Shown in pieces: positions 42,847 to 51,324 of a DNA stretch of 64,000 nucleotides; positions within the stretch are counted from its first letter, which is position 1; every line of letters starts with the position of its first letter. The notes under the pieces are model-generated. The model saw only the letters and a list, made by a program, of their open reading frames with translations, did no database searches and was not told the origin of the DNA. Location: assembly GCA_963851105.1 (NCBI GenBank), contig CAWKNP010000005.1, positions 62,001-126,000 on the forward strand, given 5' to 3'. Source of the stretch: DATARN01 sp963851105. GTDB lineage: Bacteria > Actinomycetota > Acidimicrobiia > Acidimicrobiales > Palsa-688. Made by a program: the position numbers and the translations under genes.

Positions 42847-44841
42847 TCACGCCGTCGGGGAAAAGGTCGTCGTTCGTTCCTCCATCATTTGGGCCAGCTC
42901 GCCCATGATTCGGGTCACCTCGAAGTCCTTCGGGGTGTAGACGGCGGCCACGCCGAGACCCTTGAGCGCCGCGACGTCACCGATCGGGATGATCCCTCCG
43001 ACCACGACGGGAACCGATACCCCGGCCGCGGCCAGCTCGTTCATGACCGCAGGCACGAGCGACAGGTGCGAGCCCGAGAGGATCGACAGCCCGACCAGGT
43101 CGACGTCCTCGTCGCGTGCCACCGCCGCGATCTCCGCCGGCGTCGAGCGGATGCCCGAGTAGATCACCTCGAAACCGGCGTCGCGCCCGGCCACCGCGAT
43201 CTGCTCGGCGCCGTTGCTGTGGCCGTCAAGGCCGGGTTTGGCCACCAAAAGGCGCGGGGGCCCGCCCAGCCGCTCGGCGAGGGCGCCAACCCGTGTCCGG
43301 ACTGCCGCCATCGCGAGCGCCGGTCGCAGCCCGGTCGAGTCCCCGACCCCCGTCGGGGCGCGGTACTCGCCGAAGACGCTGCGCAGCGTGTCGGCCCACT
43401 CGCCCGTCGTGCCGCCGGCATGGGCCAAGGCGATGGTGGCCTCCATGATGTTGGCCCCGTCGGTGGCGGCCCGGCGCAGCGCGGCCAATGCCGCGGCCAC
43501 GTCGCCGGCCGAACGGGCCGCCCGCCACCTTTGCACGTCGGCGATCAGCGCCGCTTCCAGTGCCGGGTCGACCCGGAGGATGAGGTCATCGCCGTCGAGC
43601 GGGGACGGCTCGGTCGTGGTGAACACGTTGACGCCGACGACGGCCAGGTCGCCTGACTCGATGCGGCGTGTGCGTTCGACCTGGCTGCGGACCAGGCGGG
43701 ACTTGACCTCGGCGATACCGGCGTCGGAGAAGACCCCGCCGAGGGCCAGGACCTCGTCGAGCTCGCTTCGCGCCGCGGCCATTAACTCGGCGGTGCGGGC
43801 CTCGATCACATGGGAGCCCGCAAAGATGTCGTCGTACTCGAGCAGGTCGGTTTCGTAGGCCAGCACCTGCTGGATCCGCAGCGACCACTGCTGATCCCAG
43901 GGGCGGGGCAGGCCCAGCGCCTCGTTCCACGCCGGCAGCTGGATGGCCCGTGCCCGGGCGTCGGCGGAAAGGGTCACGCCGAGGGTCTCGAGCACAATGC
44001 GCTGGATATTGTTTTCGGGCTGAGCCTCAGTGAGGCCGAGTGAGTTGACCTGGACGCCGAAGCGGAACCGGCGCAGCTTGGGATCGTCGATGCCGTAGCG
44101 GGTGGCGCAGATGCTGTCCCAGAGCCCGGTGAAGGCCCGCATCTTGCAGGTCTCCTCGACGAAGCGGATGCCGGCGTTGACGAAGAAGCTGATCTTGGCG
44201 ACCACCGCCCCGAACGCGGCCGGGTCCACCTGCCCCGATTCTCGAACTGCGTCAAGGACTCCGATCGCGGTCGCCAACGCATAGGCGAGCTCCTGGACAG
44301 GGGTGGCGCCCGCCTCCTGCAGGTGATAGCTGCACACATTGATGGGGTTCCACCTCGGCGCGTGAGCGGCGGCCCAGGCGATGGTGTCGACGGTGAGCCG
44401 CCGGCTGGCGGCAGGACCGAAGATGTAGGTGCCCCGCGAGAGGTACTCCTTGACGATGTCGTTCTGGATGGTGCCGGCCAGCGCGGTGGGGTCGACGCCG
44501 GTGTCGGCGGCGTAGGCCACGTACAGCCCGAACAGCCATGCGGCGGTGGCGTTGATCGTCATCGAGGTGTTCATCTCGGCGAGTGGGATGCCGTCGAGCA
44601 GTTGCGCCATGTGGCCCAGGTGCACCACTGGCACCCCCACCTTGCCGACCTCGCCCGCCGCCTCGACCGCGTCGGGGTCGTATCCGGTCTGGGTGGGCAG
44701 GTCGAAAGCGATCGACAGGCCGGTCTGGCCCTTGGCGAGGTTGGTCCGGTACAGCTGGTTGGAGGCGGCGGCGGTCGAGTGTCCGGAGTAGGTCCGCATC
44801 AGCCACGGCGTACGTGGGCGGGATTCAGGCATCGTCCCCAT
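42847..44841 (-). CDS. ecm: Ethylmalonyl-CoA mutase (B12-dependent acyl-CoA mutase)
   Basis: A 664-aa single-chain mutase with a substrate barrel (residues 1-500) and a C-terminal B12-binding domain. Motifs: RTNLAKGQTGLSIAFDLPTQ, EMNTSMTINATAAW, CSYHLQEAGATPVQE, FGVQVNSLGLTEAQPENNIQ. The cobalamin DxHxxG is PGLDGHSNGAEQ, followed by GLSILSGSH and VVGGIIP. Single-chain form and QPENN point to ethylmalonyl-CoA mutase (MeaA type), turning ethylmalonyl-CoA into methylsuccinyl-CoA. The first ATG is used; the fourth codon is also ATG. The shared operator motif lies upstream. Confidence 0.93.
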   Translation of the reverse strand: MGTMPESRPRTPWLMRTYSGHSTAAASNQLYRTNLAKGQTGLSIAFDLPTQTGYDPDAVEAAGEVGKVGVPVVHLGHMAQLLDGIPLAEMNTSMTINATAAWLFGLYVAYAADTGVDPTALAGTIQNDIVKEYLSRGTYIFGPAASRRLTVDTIAWAAAHAPRWNPINVCSYHLQEAGATPVQELAYALATAIGVLDAVRESGQVDPAAFGAVVAKISFFVNAGIRFVEETCKMRAFTGLWDSICATRYGIDDPKLRRFRFGVQVNSLGLTEAQPENNIQRIVLETLGVTLSADARARAIQLPAWNEALGLPRPWDQQWSLRIQQVLAYETDLLEYDDIFAGSHVIEARTAELMAAARSELDEVLALGGVFSDAGIAEVKSRLVRSQVERTRRIESGDLAVVGVNVFTTTEPSPLDGDDLILRVDPALEAALIADVQRWRAARSAGDVAAALAALRRAATDGANIMEATIALAHAGGTTGEWADTLRSVFGEYRAPTGVGDSTGLRPALAMAAVRTRVGALAERLGGPPRLLVAKPGLDGHSNGAEQIAVAGRDAGFEVIYSGIRSTPAEIAAVARDEDVDLVGLSILSGSHLSLVPAVMNELAAAGVSVPVVVGGIIPIGDVAALKGLGVAAVYTPKDFEVTRIMGELAQMMEERTTTFSPTA

Positions 44842-44863
44842 TGTCGCCTGATTTCGCCTCTGT

Positions 44864-44881
44864 TGCTACCCGTCGGTAACC
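44864..44881 (-). promoter_or_regulatory. Operator-like motif upstream of ecm (site 3)
   Basis: On the minus strand: GGTTACC-GACG-GGTAGCA, 22 nt before the ATG. The left arm equals that of the ccr and 3-hydroxyacyl-CoA dehydrogenase sites; the right arm keeps GGTA. Confidence 0.65.
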
Positions 44882-44889
44882 GAGCTGGC

Positions 44890-45147
44890 TCAGACGGCCC
44901 CCGACCGGATGGCGATGGCCACCGCCTGGATCCGGTTGCGGGCGCCTAGCTGGCGGGTAAGGCGGTGGATCTCCTTCTTGATGGTGCTGGCCGAAAACCG
45001 CAGCTCCTCGGCGATCGTGTCGACGCCGTCGCCCTGCGCCATCAGCCTCAGGATGGCGAGCTGGCGGGCGGACAGGGTCGCCGGGAGTGGGCCCACTGGT
45101 TCGACGGACGAGGAACAGCACATGTTGGAACATGTTTCTTCCAACAT
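44890..45147 (-). CDS. Small LuxR-type HTH protein A
   Basis: An 85-aa protein that is little more than a LuxR/GerE HTH: LSARQLAILRLMAQGDGVDT, then FSASTIKKEIHRLTRQLGAR. The N-terminus has two Cys pairs (CSNMCC). It lacks any receiver or sensor domain. It is a close relative of the HTH protein at 48137 (shared STIKKE and LGARNR..AVA.AIR). It lies beside the receptor kinase. The ATG sits inside an inverted repeat. Confidence 0.8.
   Translation of the reverse strand: MLEETCSNMCCSSSVEPVGPLPATLSARQLAILRLMAQGDGVDTIAEELRFSASTIKKEIHRLTRQLGARNRIQAVAIAIRSGAV
45122..45147. promoter_or_regulatory. Inverted repeat covering the start of HTH protein A
   Basis: Perfect 9-bp arms ATGTTGGAA/TTCCAACAT with an 8-nt spacer; one arm includes the start codon. 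It could be a protein-binding operator or an mRNA hairpin that hides the start. Confidence 0.65.
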
Positions 45148-45198
45148 TTCGGAGGTCCTAAGCCTTGCCGGCTGCCCCCGTCCCCCGAGAACGGGAAG

Positions 45199-47169
45199 CT
45201 AGAAGATGCCCGAGCCCGGCGTGGTGGTGGTCGTGGGCGGGGGATCCGTCGGGGGGACCGTGGGAGGTATGGTCGGCGGCGGAGGCGGCTGATCGACGTT
45301 GAGCGTTTGAGTGATGCTCGACGCCTTGCTGGCGTAGGGGTCGCCGAGGCGGCAGGGGTCGTAGCTCTGGCCGCTCGACGCCAGGAAGTGGACCTGGAAG
45401 GCGCCGGCGGCCTGGTAGGTGTACGTCAGCTGCTTGGTCGTGTGGCCGTGGGGACCGGGCGCGGGGGGAGGCCAGGTGCCCCGCGGTGCCGGGCAACCGG
45501 GGACGCCATTGGTGCCCTGGGCACTGGCGGCGCCGAGGGCACCGGGCGTGGCCGCCGCCGTCGGGTCATCGCCAAAATAGGCGCCGTCGATCATAAGGTT
45601 CTGCGAGTTGTCGGGGTCGTCCAGCACGATGGTGAACGTCACCAGCTGGCCGGGCAGGGGGTGCTGGGGGTCGAACCGGAAAGTGACGGTCAGGGGCTGG
45701 TTCTTCGGCTGGGGATCCCAACGCGGGGGCGGGCACGCCGGGTCGAAGCTCTTGAAGCACGGCTTGACGCCCGGGGTGGGGGCCACGGTGACGGCGGGCA
45801 CTCCCGGTCTGGCGGGCGCCGGCGTGGCATTGGGGTCGCCGCCGGCCGGCGTCACCGGGGCGGGACTTTGCCGAGTGACCCCGGTGGGTGCCGGCTGGGA
45901 CTGTGTGGCCGACGGCGTCCCGCTGCCGCCACCGAGCACCGCGACCAGGCCTGATCGCCGGCTGTGCGATGCCGTGATGGCTCCCGCGTCGCTGGCGACG
46001 GTGATCAGGGCGACCGCCAGAACCACCAGCAGTGCGTAGGGCCGGGTCAAGCGGCTCCGGCGCCGGGAGTGCATAGGAGCTCGTGGCGCCCGGTGGGCTC
46101 CGCTACGGGTGCTGACCGCCGACGCCGTGGTCTCGCGGCTGGGACCGGTCACGCCCGCAGCCGCCGCAATGACGGGGCCCCCGGTAGCACCACGGCGGCT
46201 GCGCGTCGGCGCAGGCGGCGCCAGGCGGACGGACAATGCCTCGTCGTCGAGGCTGCTCTGGCGGAGCTGGGCGATCCAGTTGGCCAGGGCGATGGGACGG
46301 CGGTCGGGGTCGGGATCGAGCATGGCGACCACCCGATCGACCAACTCCGACGCGGTCCCGCCAGCGCCGCCCGCCGGTGAGGCCTCGAGCAGATGGCGAA
46401 GCTGGGCCGGCTTGATACCCGCCGAGGGGTGGCGTCCGGTTATGAGGAAAAAGACGGTGGCCCCGAAGGCGTAGCGGTCGGCGGCGGGGGTGTAGGTGCC
46501 GCCCCCCACCACCTCGGGGGCGATGTAGCCCGGTGTCCCCGCCCGGCCCACCGGATGGCCGCTCGTGAGGCCCCTGGTGAGCCCGAAGTCGACGAGCACC
46601 GAACCGGTCTTGCCGATCAGTATGTTGGCCGGCTTGATGTCGCGGTGTACCACCGGGACCGAACCCGTCAGCTGGCCCCCGTGCATGGTGTCGATGGCGA
46701 CGGCGACGGGAAGCAGCAGCTTGAGGGCGTTGCTGATGTCGATGTCGCGGTGCTGGAGGACCCAATGGTCGAGCGCTTCGCCTTCCACCCAGTTCATCAC
46801 GAGGTAGAGGTTGCGCCCCGCCGTCTCGGCTCCCTGGAGGTGGGGGAGGGGGCCGACGAAGCCTTCGCGCACCCCGACGAGGCCGGGGATGTGCAGCGAG
46901 CGGAGGAGTTCCACCTGGTCGCGCCAGCGCGCCGCCCACTGGTCGATACGCTCGGAGTAGACGGGCTGCAGGGCCTTGACGGCGACCGGCAGCGACAGCC
47001 GGCTCGTCGGCGTGACGAGCTGACCGCGGTACAAGATTCCCTCGGCCCCCGCCTCGACCGGCTCACCGATCTCATAGCGGTCAGGATCATCGAACGGGCC
47101 GACGCGGAAGACTTCCGCCGTCGCCACCGTCCCCTTTGACACCACCGACCCCAGGACCTCGGCTTGCAT
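45199..47169 (-). CDS. Receptor-type serine/threonine protein kinase with PKD-like outer domain
   Basis: A 656-aa kinase. The kinase domain (about residues 25-290) has the VAVKAL lysine, HRDIKPANILI catalytic loop, VDFGLTRG, the GTPGYIAPEV activation segment and DRYAFGATVF. One membrane helix lies near residue 385 (YALLVVLAVALITVA). The outside part has a Pro/Ala/Thr linker, then a PKD/Ig-like domain (LTVTFRFDPQHPLPGQLVTF, YTYQAAGAFQVHF) with several Cys, and ends in a Pro/Thr tail. The Met at 47167-47169 is the start nearest the domain. Divergent from the FHA gene. Confidence 0.9.
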   Translation of the reverse strand: MQAEVLGSVVSKGTVATAEVFRVGPFDDPDRYEIGEPVEAGAEGILYRGQLVTPTSRLSLPVAVKALQPVYSERIDQWAARWRDQVELLRSLHIPGLVGVREGFVGPLPHLQGAETAGRNLYLVMNWVEGEALDHWVLQHRDIDISNALKLLLPVAVAIDTMHGGQLTGSVPVVHRDIKPANILIGKTGSVLVDFGLTRGLTSGHPVGRAGTPGYIAPEVVGGGTYTPAADRYAFGATVFFLITGRHPSAGIKPAQLRHLLEASPAGGAGGTASELVDRVVAMLDPDPDRRPIALANWIAQLRQSSLDDEALSVRLAPPAPTRSRRGATGGPVIAAAAGVTGPSRETTASAVSTRSGAHRAPRAPMHSRRRSRLTRPYALLVVLAVALITVASDAGAITASHSRRSGLVAVLGGGSGTPSATQSQPAPTGVTRQSPAPVTPAGGDPNATPAPARPGVPAVTVAPTPGVKPCFKSFDPACPPPRWDPQPKNQPLTVTFRFDPQHPLPGQLVTFTIVLDDPDNSQNLMIDGAYFGDDPTAAATPGALGAASAQGTNGVPGCPAPRGTWPPPAPGPHGHTTKQLTYTYQAAGAFQVHFLASSGQSYDPCRLGDPYASKASSITQTLNVDQPPPPPTIPPTVPPTDPPPTTTTTPGSGIF

Positions 47170-47203
47170 GCCGGTACCAGCATCGCGCGGAAGTGGGGAG
47201 GAC

Positions 47204-47225
47204 CCCAATAAAATGACCAATTGGG
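47204..47225. promoter_or_regulatory. Inverted repeat in the kinase/FHA divergent promoter
   Basis: CCCAAT and ATTGGG, 10 nt apart, with AT-rich spacer (AAAATGACCA), in an otherwise GC-rich 112-bp divergent promoter region. Candidate binding site for one of the neighbouring HTH proteins. Confidence 0.4.
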
Positions 47226-47281
47226 TACTCGCGCCTTGGCGCGTTCGGTGTCGGGGGCGCGGGCCGTAAAGTAGGGGGGTC

Positions 47282-48040
47282 GTGACCCAAGAAGCGACCG
47301 TGTTTGGTCCCGCGTCACCATCGGTAGCAGGCGTGCTGGTCTGCGTAGGCGAGGACCGGTTGACGGCGACCGCGGACGCGCCCCTCATTTTTGGGCGCGC
47401 CGACGTGCGACCGGCGGCGCCAGCGCAGAGCGCCGACCAGCCTGTTGTTATCGGCCTCGACCCGGGGGATATGGGAATCTCGGCGCGGGCGCTCGCCATC
47501 GAGTTCGACCAAGGCGTCTGGTGGCTCGCCAACCTGAGCGCCAAGCGCAACCTGCTGCTCGATCCGGGCTACGGGACCGCCCTCATCACGTTTCGACCCG
47601 GGCAGCGCCATGCCATCGCGGTGTCACCGCTCGGCGTTCTCGTTCCCGGCGCCATCTTCACCCACCGGCTGGACGTCCACGTGCCCGAGCCGTCGCTTGC
47701 GATGCGCCGGCCGAGTGAGCTCGGGGCCTCGGGCACGATCGCAGGCGACGATCTCCATCTCACCAAGAGCGACCGGGAAGCGCTGACCGCGGTCTTCTCG
47801 CCCCTGCTGCGGGCCTGGCCCCGCCGTGGCGCTCACCCGCTCAGCTACCAGGAGGCGGCCGACCTGCTCGGGACGGGATGGACAGGCACGTCAGTCAGGA
47901 AGCACTTCGAGCGGGTCCGCCAACGGCTGGCGGACAGCGGCACGTTCTTCGAGGGCACCCACGCCAAGGATGACCTCGGGGCCTACCTCGTCGCCTGCGC
48001 CATCATCACCGCCGCCGATTTGACGGTCCTCGACACCTGA
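47282..48040 (+). CDS. FHA-domain protein with C-terminal winged-helix-like region
   Basis: A 252-aa protein. The N-terminal half resembles an FHA phosphothreonine-binding domain: LIFGRADVR, GISARALAIEFDQGVWWLAN and LSAKRNLLLD, with GR and S in place, but Ala where many FHA domains have His. The C-terminal half (LTKSDREALTAVFSPLLRAW, then SYQEAADLLGTGWTGTSVRK) looks like a helix-turn-helix. Next to a Thr kinase it is a likely phospho-dependent DNA-binding output. GTG start with TAAAGT 9 nt upstream. Confidence 0.8.
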   Translation: MTQEATVFGPASPSVAGVLVCVGEDRLTATADAPLIFGRADVRPAAPAQSADQPVVIGLDPGDMGISARALAIEFDQGVWWLANLSAKRNLLLDPGYGTALITFRPGQRHAIAVSPLGVLVPGAIFTHRLDVHVPEPSLAMRRPSELGASGTIAGDDLHLTKSDREALTAVFSPLLRAWPRRGAHPLSYQEAADLLGTGWTGTSVRKHFERVRQRLADSGTFFEGTHAKDDLGAYLVACAIITAADLTVLDT

Positions 48041-48136
48041 CAGGGGAGGGCTGCCCCTAGACGCTCGGCGGCTGCGGGGCCATGGTGAGGGAATCAGCAC
48101 GTAAGTCCGGCCCCGCTCGCTCGTTCCTCAAAGGAG

Positions 48137-48448
48137 ATGGCCATTTCCCTCGCAACCGCTTCATCCTTTCCCTACCCCCACGAGCACCCCGCGGCCCGTC
48201 GACCGGGCCCCGCCTTGGTCATTGTCCCTGCCGATGATGGCGACGAGGAGCACCCGGCGGGGTTGACCCCGCGCGATGTCGAGGTCCTCAGCTTGTTGGC
48301 CGAGGGCTGGACTACCGCCGCCATCGCCCACCAGTTGGTCTATGCCGAGAGCACCATCAAGAAAGAGGTGCACATCATCGTGCACCGCCTCGGTGCCCGG
48401 AACCGCACCCATGCGGTCGCCCTGGCCATCAGGGGACGGGTCATTTAG
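48137..48448 (+). CDS. Small LuxR-type HTH protein B
   Basis: A 103-aa protein with a 40-residue Pro/Asp/Glu-rich N-terminus and a C-terminal LuxR HTH (LTPRDVEVLSLLAEGWTTAA, then ESTIKKEVHIIVHRLGARNR). It is a paralogue of HTH protein A on the other side of the kinase-FHA pair. AAAGGAG 6 nt before the ATG decides the start. Confidence 0.82.
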   Translation: MAISLATASSFPYPHEHPAARRPGPALVIVPADDGDEEHPAGLTPRDVEVLSLLAEGWTTAAIAHQLVYAESTIKKEVHIIVHRLGARNRTHAVALAIRGRVI

Positions 48449-48451
48449 CCC

Positions 48452-49546
48452 TCAGCACGCCACCGTCAGGAATTGGTGAGGTGAGCTGGTGGTGACGTAG
48501 GCGCTGTCCACCGCAACGATCCACCACTCCACGGTGCCCGTCGTCGGGAACGGACCCAATACTCCGGTATAACTGCCGGCGCTGGCGGAGGTCATGGCGC
48601 CGACCTTTTCCACTCCCGAAACCATCCGGTGAAGGACAGGCGCGATGTTCAGCGGCTGCGCAGAGGTGATAGTGGCGGTCACGGTGGCCTTGGTGGTCGC
48701 CAGGTGCGTTGGGCAGGTGGTGGCGGAAATCGTCGTTGGCGTGGCGACGTCATTGGTGATCATGGGCCCCGGGTCGATCATTGCGGTGACGGGAATGGTG
48801 GAGTTGCCGGCGGGGCTGGCGATGAGGACCGAGCCGGTGAACGCACCGGGAGCCGCCACCGAGCGGTCGAGGGTCAACTGCAACGTCTGGCTGGCGCCGG
48901 CCGTGAGTGACCCCGCCGGGGGCGAGACCGTCAACCCGGTGCCGGTGGTCGAAGCGGTGAAGTCGGCGGGGGCGGCGCCGTCGTTGCCGATCTGAACCGA
49001 CACGTTGGTGGCGCTGACGCCCAGATCGAGCGTCTTGCTGCCCACGATGAGGTGGCCCTTGGGCGCGACCGTCGTGCTGGGTACCGTGCTCGACGAGACG
49101 ACCGTCGGCAATGTCACCTGAACGAGGGTCGTGGTGGTGGCGACCGTGGTGGCGGTCGTGGTGGCCGTGACGCCAACGGTTCCCGACGAGCCGCGGCCGC
49201 GGCTGGAGACGACGACGACGATGGCTGCGATCAGGATGATGAGGCCGGCGAGGCCGCCGATCAGCGCACCCCGGCGGTCGTGCTCGTCGGGCGGCCGGAA
49301 GACCGTGGTCGGCGGGCCGTCGCCGTCGCCGCCACTGCCCCCGGCTCTCCAACCGCCTCCCCGTCGATCGCCGCCGGCGCCCCCGCCGGTGACCCACCCG
49401 CCGGCCGCGCCGGCGCCCCCCGCGCCGGCGCCCACCGGCATGACCGCGGTGTCGCGGGTGCTGGCGAAGACCGGCCCGGTCGACGCCGCCGGCGTGAGCG
49501 TGGTCAGGTCCGTGGCCCGGTCACCGATGACCGCGCCGGCCGACAA
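48452..49546 (-). CDS. Membrane and ectodomain part, probably the C-terminal part of the sigma factor gene
   Basis: As read, it starts at a TTG with no ribosome binding site. It holds a Gly-rich cytoplasmic linker, a membrane helix (ALIGGLAGLIILIAAIVVVV), a Thr/Val linker and two Ig-like outer domains (LIVGSKTLDLGVSATNVSVQ; ATVTATITSAQPLNIAPVLH). Upstream of the TTG the same frame reads WAFNREGFPEL, the motif expected after the zinc-finger region of such sigma factors. The sigma gene lies in another frame with a 26-bp overlap. A one-base insertion near 49580 would explain this, making one gene from 50345 to 48452. Confidence 0.72.
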   Translation of the reverse strand: MSAGAVIGDRATDLTTLTPAASTGPVFASTRDTAVMPVGAGAGGAGAAGGWVTGGGAGGDRRGGGWRAGGSGGDGDGPPTTVFRPPDEHDRRGALIGGLAGLIILIAAIVVVVSSRGRGSSGTVGVTATTTATTVATTTTLVQVTLPTVVSSSTVPSTTVAPKGHLIVGSKTLDLGVSATNVSVQIGNDGAAPADFTASTTGTGLTVSPPAGSLTAGASQTLQLTLDRSVAAPGAFTGSVLIASPAGNSTIPVTAMIDPGPMITNDVATPTTISATTCPTHLATTKATVTATITSAQPLNIAPVLHRMVSGVEKVGAMTSASAGSYTGVLGPFPTTGTVEWWIVAVDSAYVTTSSPHQFLTVAC

Positions 49547-50345
49547 CTCCGGGAAGCCCTCGCGGTTGAACGCCCACCGGCGGTGGCGAATCCACTCCCG
49601 CCTCGGCCGTGGCCAGGACGACCCGCCGTAGGTAGGCGGGGACCGGCGCCACCGGGGTGGTCATCAGCAGCGTCAGCGGGTTCGGCACGATGCGCCGGCG
49701 GCTGAGGCAACGCTCACAGTCGTCGACGTGCGCCGTGACCCGCTCCCTCAGGTCCTCGGGATCGCCGTTCGTGCGGACCCCGAACAGCTCCGGGCAGCTG
49801 CGCGGGCCGGTGCGGGCGACGAGCAGGGCGCCGATCGAGCGCTCGACGTGGGCCTCGAGGCGATGGACGCGGCTTTCCAACTGCGGTGGCGGCACCCCCG
49901 CGGCGGCGGCCAGATCCCGCCCTTCGAGTCCCTGCCGCAGGTGCAGATCAAGCAGGACGCGCTCCGCCAGGTCGAGGCCGCACGTCGCTTGCCAGACGAA
50001 CTCCGCCAGTTCCCCCCGCGACAGCGATTCGTCGGGTGCGCCGGAGCCGGCAACGAGGTCCTCGTCGCCGGCATAGAACGGCAGCCCCCGCCGGGCGACG
50101 ACATCGCGCACCGCCCGGTGGGCCAGGGCGTAGAGCCACGCCCGCAGGCGGGCCGCCTCGGCCAGGTTCTCGAGCGACTCGAACGCCACAGCGAAGGTCT
50201 CCTGAACGGCGTCGCTGGCCTCGGCGCGGTTGCGGAGCATGGAGGCGCAGAAGTCGTGAATGCCCTCGGCGTAGGCGTCGTAGATCGCCTCGATGGCATT
50301 GCGGTCGCCAGCTCGGGCCGCGACTACTAGTTGGGCGTCGTCCAT
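49521..50345 (-). CDS. ECF-type sigma factor with zinc-finger anti-sigma-like segment
   Basis: Region 2 covers residues 1-75 (DRNAIEAIYDAYAEGIHDFC, EASDAVQETFAVAFESLENL) and region 4 about 110-165 (LAERVLLDLHLRQGLEGRDL). Then comes a zinc-finger-like HVDDCERC as in anti-sigma factors, and PAYLRRVVLATAEA. The last 25 residues in this frame are out of character, while the next frame continues into a membrane protein. Probably a sigma factor fused to its own membrane sensor. The cue is unknown. Confidence 0.82.
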   Translation of the reverse strand: MDDAQLVVAARAGDRNAIEAIYDAYAEGIHDFCASMLRNRAEASDAVQETFAVAFESLENLAEAARLRAWLYALAHRAVRDVVARRGLPFYAGDEDLVAGSGAPDESLSRGELAEFVWQATCGLDLAERVLLDLHLRQGLEGRDLAAAAGVPPPQLESRVHRLEAHVERSIGALLVARTGPRSCPELFGVRTNGDPEDLRERVTAHVDDCERCLSRRRIVPNPLTLLMTTPVAPVPAYLRRVVLATAEAGVDSPPPVGVQPRGLPGVVGRRGHR

Positions 50346-50412
50346 TCAGCCTGGGATGGTAGGACCCAGATGCGCCGGGCCGGGTCCGGGCGCCGCGGCC
50401 GGGCGGCGACGA

Positions 50413-51264
50413 CTACTGATAGTCGAAGAACCCGCGACCGCTTTTGCGCCCGAGCGACCCGGCCGCCACCATCCGTCGCAGCACCGGCGCCGGGGCGTAG
50501 TTGGCGTCGCCGAGACAGCGGTGCAGGACGTCGAGAATGGCGACGCTGGTGTCGAGGCCCACCAGGTCGAGGGTCGCCAACGGGCCCATCGGGAACCCGC
50601 AGCCGCCCTTCATGGCGGCGTCGATATCGTCACGGCTGGCGATGCCCGCGTCGAACATGGCCGCGGCGTTGTTCAGATAGGGAAAAAGGAGGGCGTTGAC
50701 GATGAATCCCGCCCGGTCCTTCACCTCGACCGCCCGTTTCCCGCACGCCTCGGCGAAGGCCCGGCACTCGGCAATGGTCTCCTCGCTGGCAGTCAGCGGG
50801 CGGACCAGCTCGACCACGCCCATGACCGGCGCCGGGTTGAAGAAGTGGATGCCGCACACCCTGTCCGGCCGGCTGGTGGCCAAGGCCAGATCGATCACCG
50901 ACAGTGTCGAGGTGTTGGTTGCCAGGATGACGCCCTGGGGGCAGATGCGGTCAAGTTGCTCGAAGAGCTGGCGCTTGGCGGCAAGATCCTCGACGATGGA
51001 CTCGATCACCAGATCGCACGCCGCCAGGTCGTCGAGGGCGCAGGTGGCAATGATCCGCGAGAGGATGGCGTCGCGCTCCTCGCGGGCAATCTTCCCCCGG
51101 TCGACCTGCTTGGCCAGGGACCGTTCGAGGGCCATGGCGGTCGCGGCCGCCGCTTCTGGTCGCCGTGATCGCACCACCACCTCGCAGCCGGCACGAGCGG
51201 CCACCTCGGCGATCCCCGCACCCATGACCCCAGAACCCACCACCCCAAGTCGTTTCACGGCCAT
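50413..51264 (-). CDS. 3-hydroxybutyryl-CoA dehydrogenase
   Basis: A 283-aa enzyme reducing acetoacetyl-CoA to 3-hydroxybutyryl-CoA, or the reverse. Nucleotide-binding GVVGSGVMGAGIAEVAARAG; catalytic His in IHFFNPAPVMGVVELV with Glu and Asn nearby (NTSTLSV, AGFIVNALLFPYLN); C-terminal helical dimer domain with GCGFPMGPLATLDLVGLD. It fits step 2 of the ethylmalonyl-CoA pathway. ATG start with TAATAT 6 nt upstream, inside the shared operator. Confidence 0.94.
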   Translation of the reverse strand: MAVKRLGVVGSGVMGAGIAEVAARAGCEVVVRSRRPEAAAATAMALERSLAKQVDRGKIAREERDAILSRIIATCALDDLAACDLVIESIVEDLAAKRQLFEQLDRICPQGVILATNTSTLSVIDLALATSRPDRVCGIHFFNPAPVMGVVELVRPLTASEETIAECRAFAEACGKRAVEVKDRAGFIVNALLFPYLNNAAAMFDAGIASRDDIDAAMKGGCGFPMGPLATLDLVGLDTSVAILDVLHRCLGDANYAPAPVLRRMVAAGSLGRKSGRGFFDYQ

Positions 51265-51271
51265 GACCCCA

Positions 51272-51289
51272 TATTACCGACTGGTAACC
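51272..51289 (-). promoter_or_regulatory. Operator-like motif upstream of the 3-hydroxybutyryl-CoA dehydrogenase (site 2)
   Basis: On the minus strand: GGTTACC-AGTC-GGTAATA. The right arm overlaps TAATAT, the -10 hexamer 6 nt before the ATG. It lies between this gene and a divergent methyltransferase and may act on both. Confidence 0.72.
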
Positions 51290-51324
51290 TACCGGTGTCG
51301 GCCGGACAGTACGGTAACGACGCC

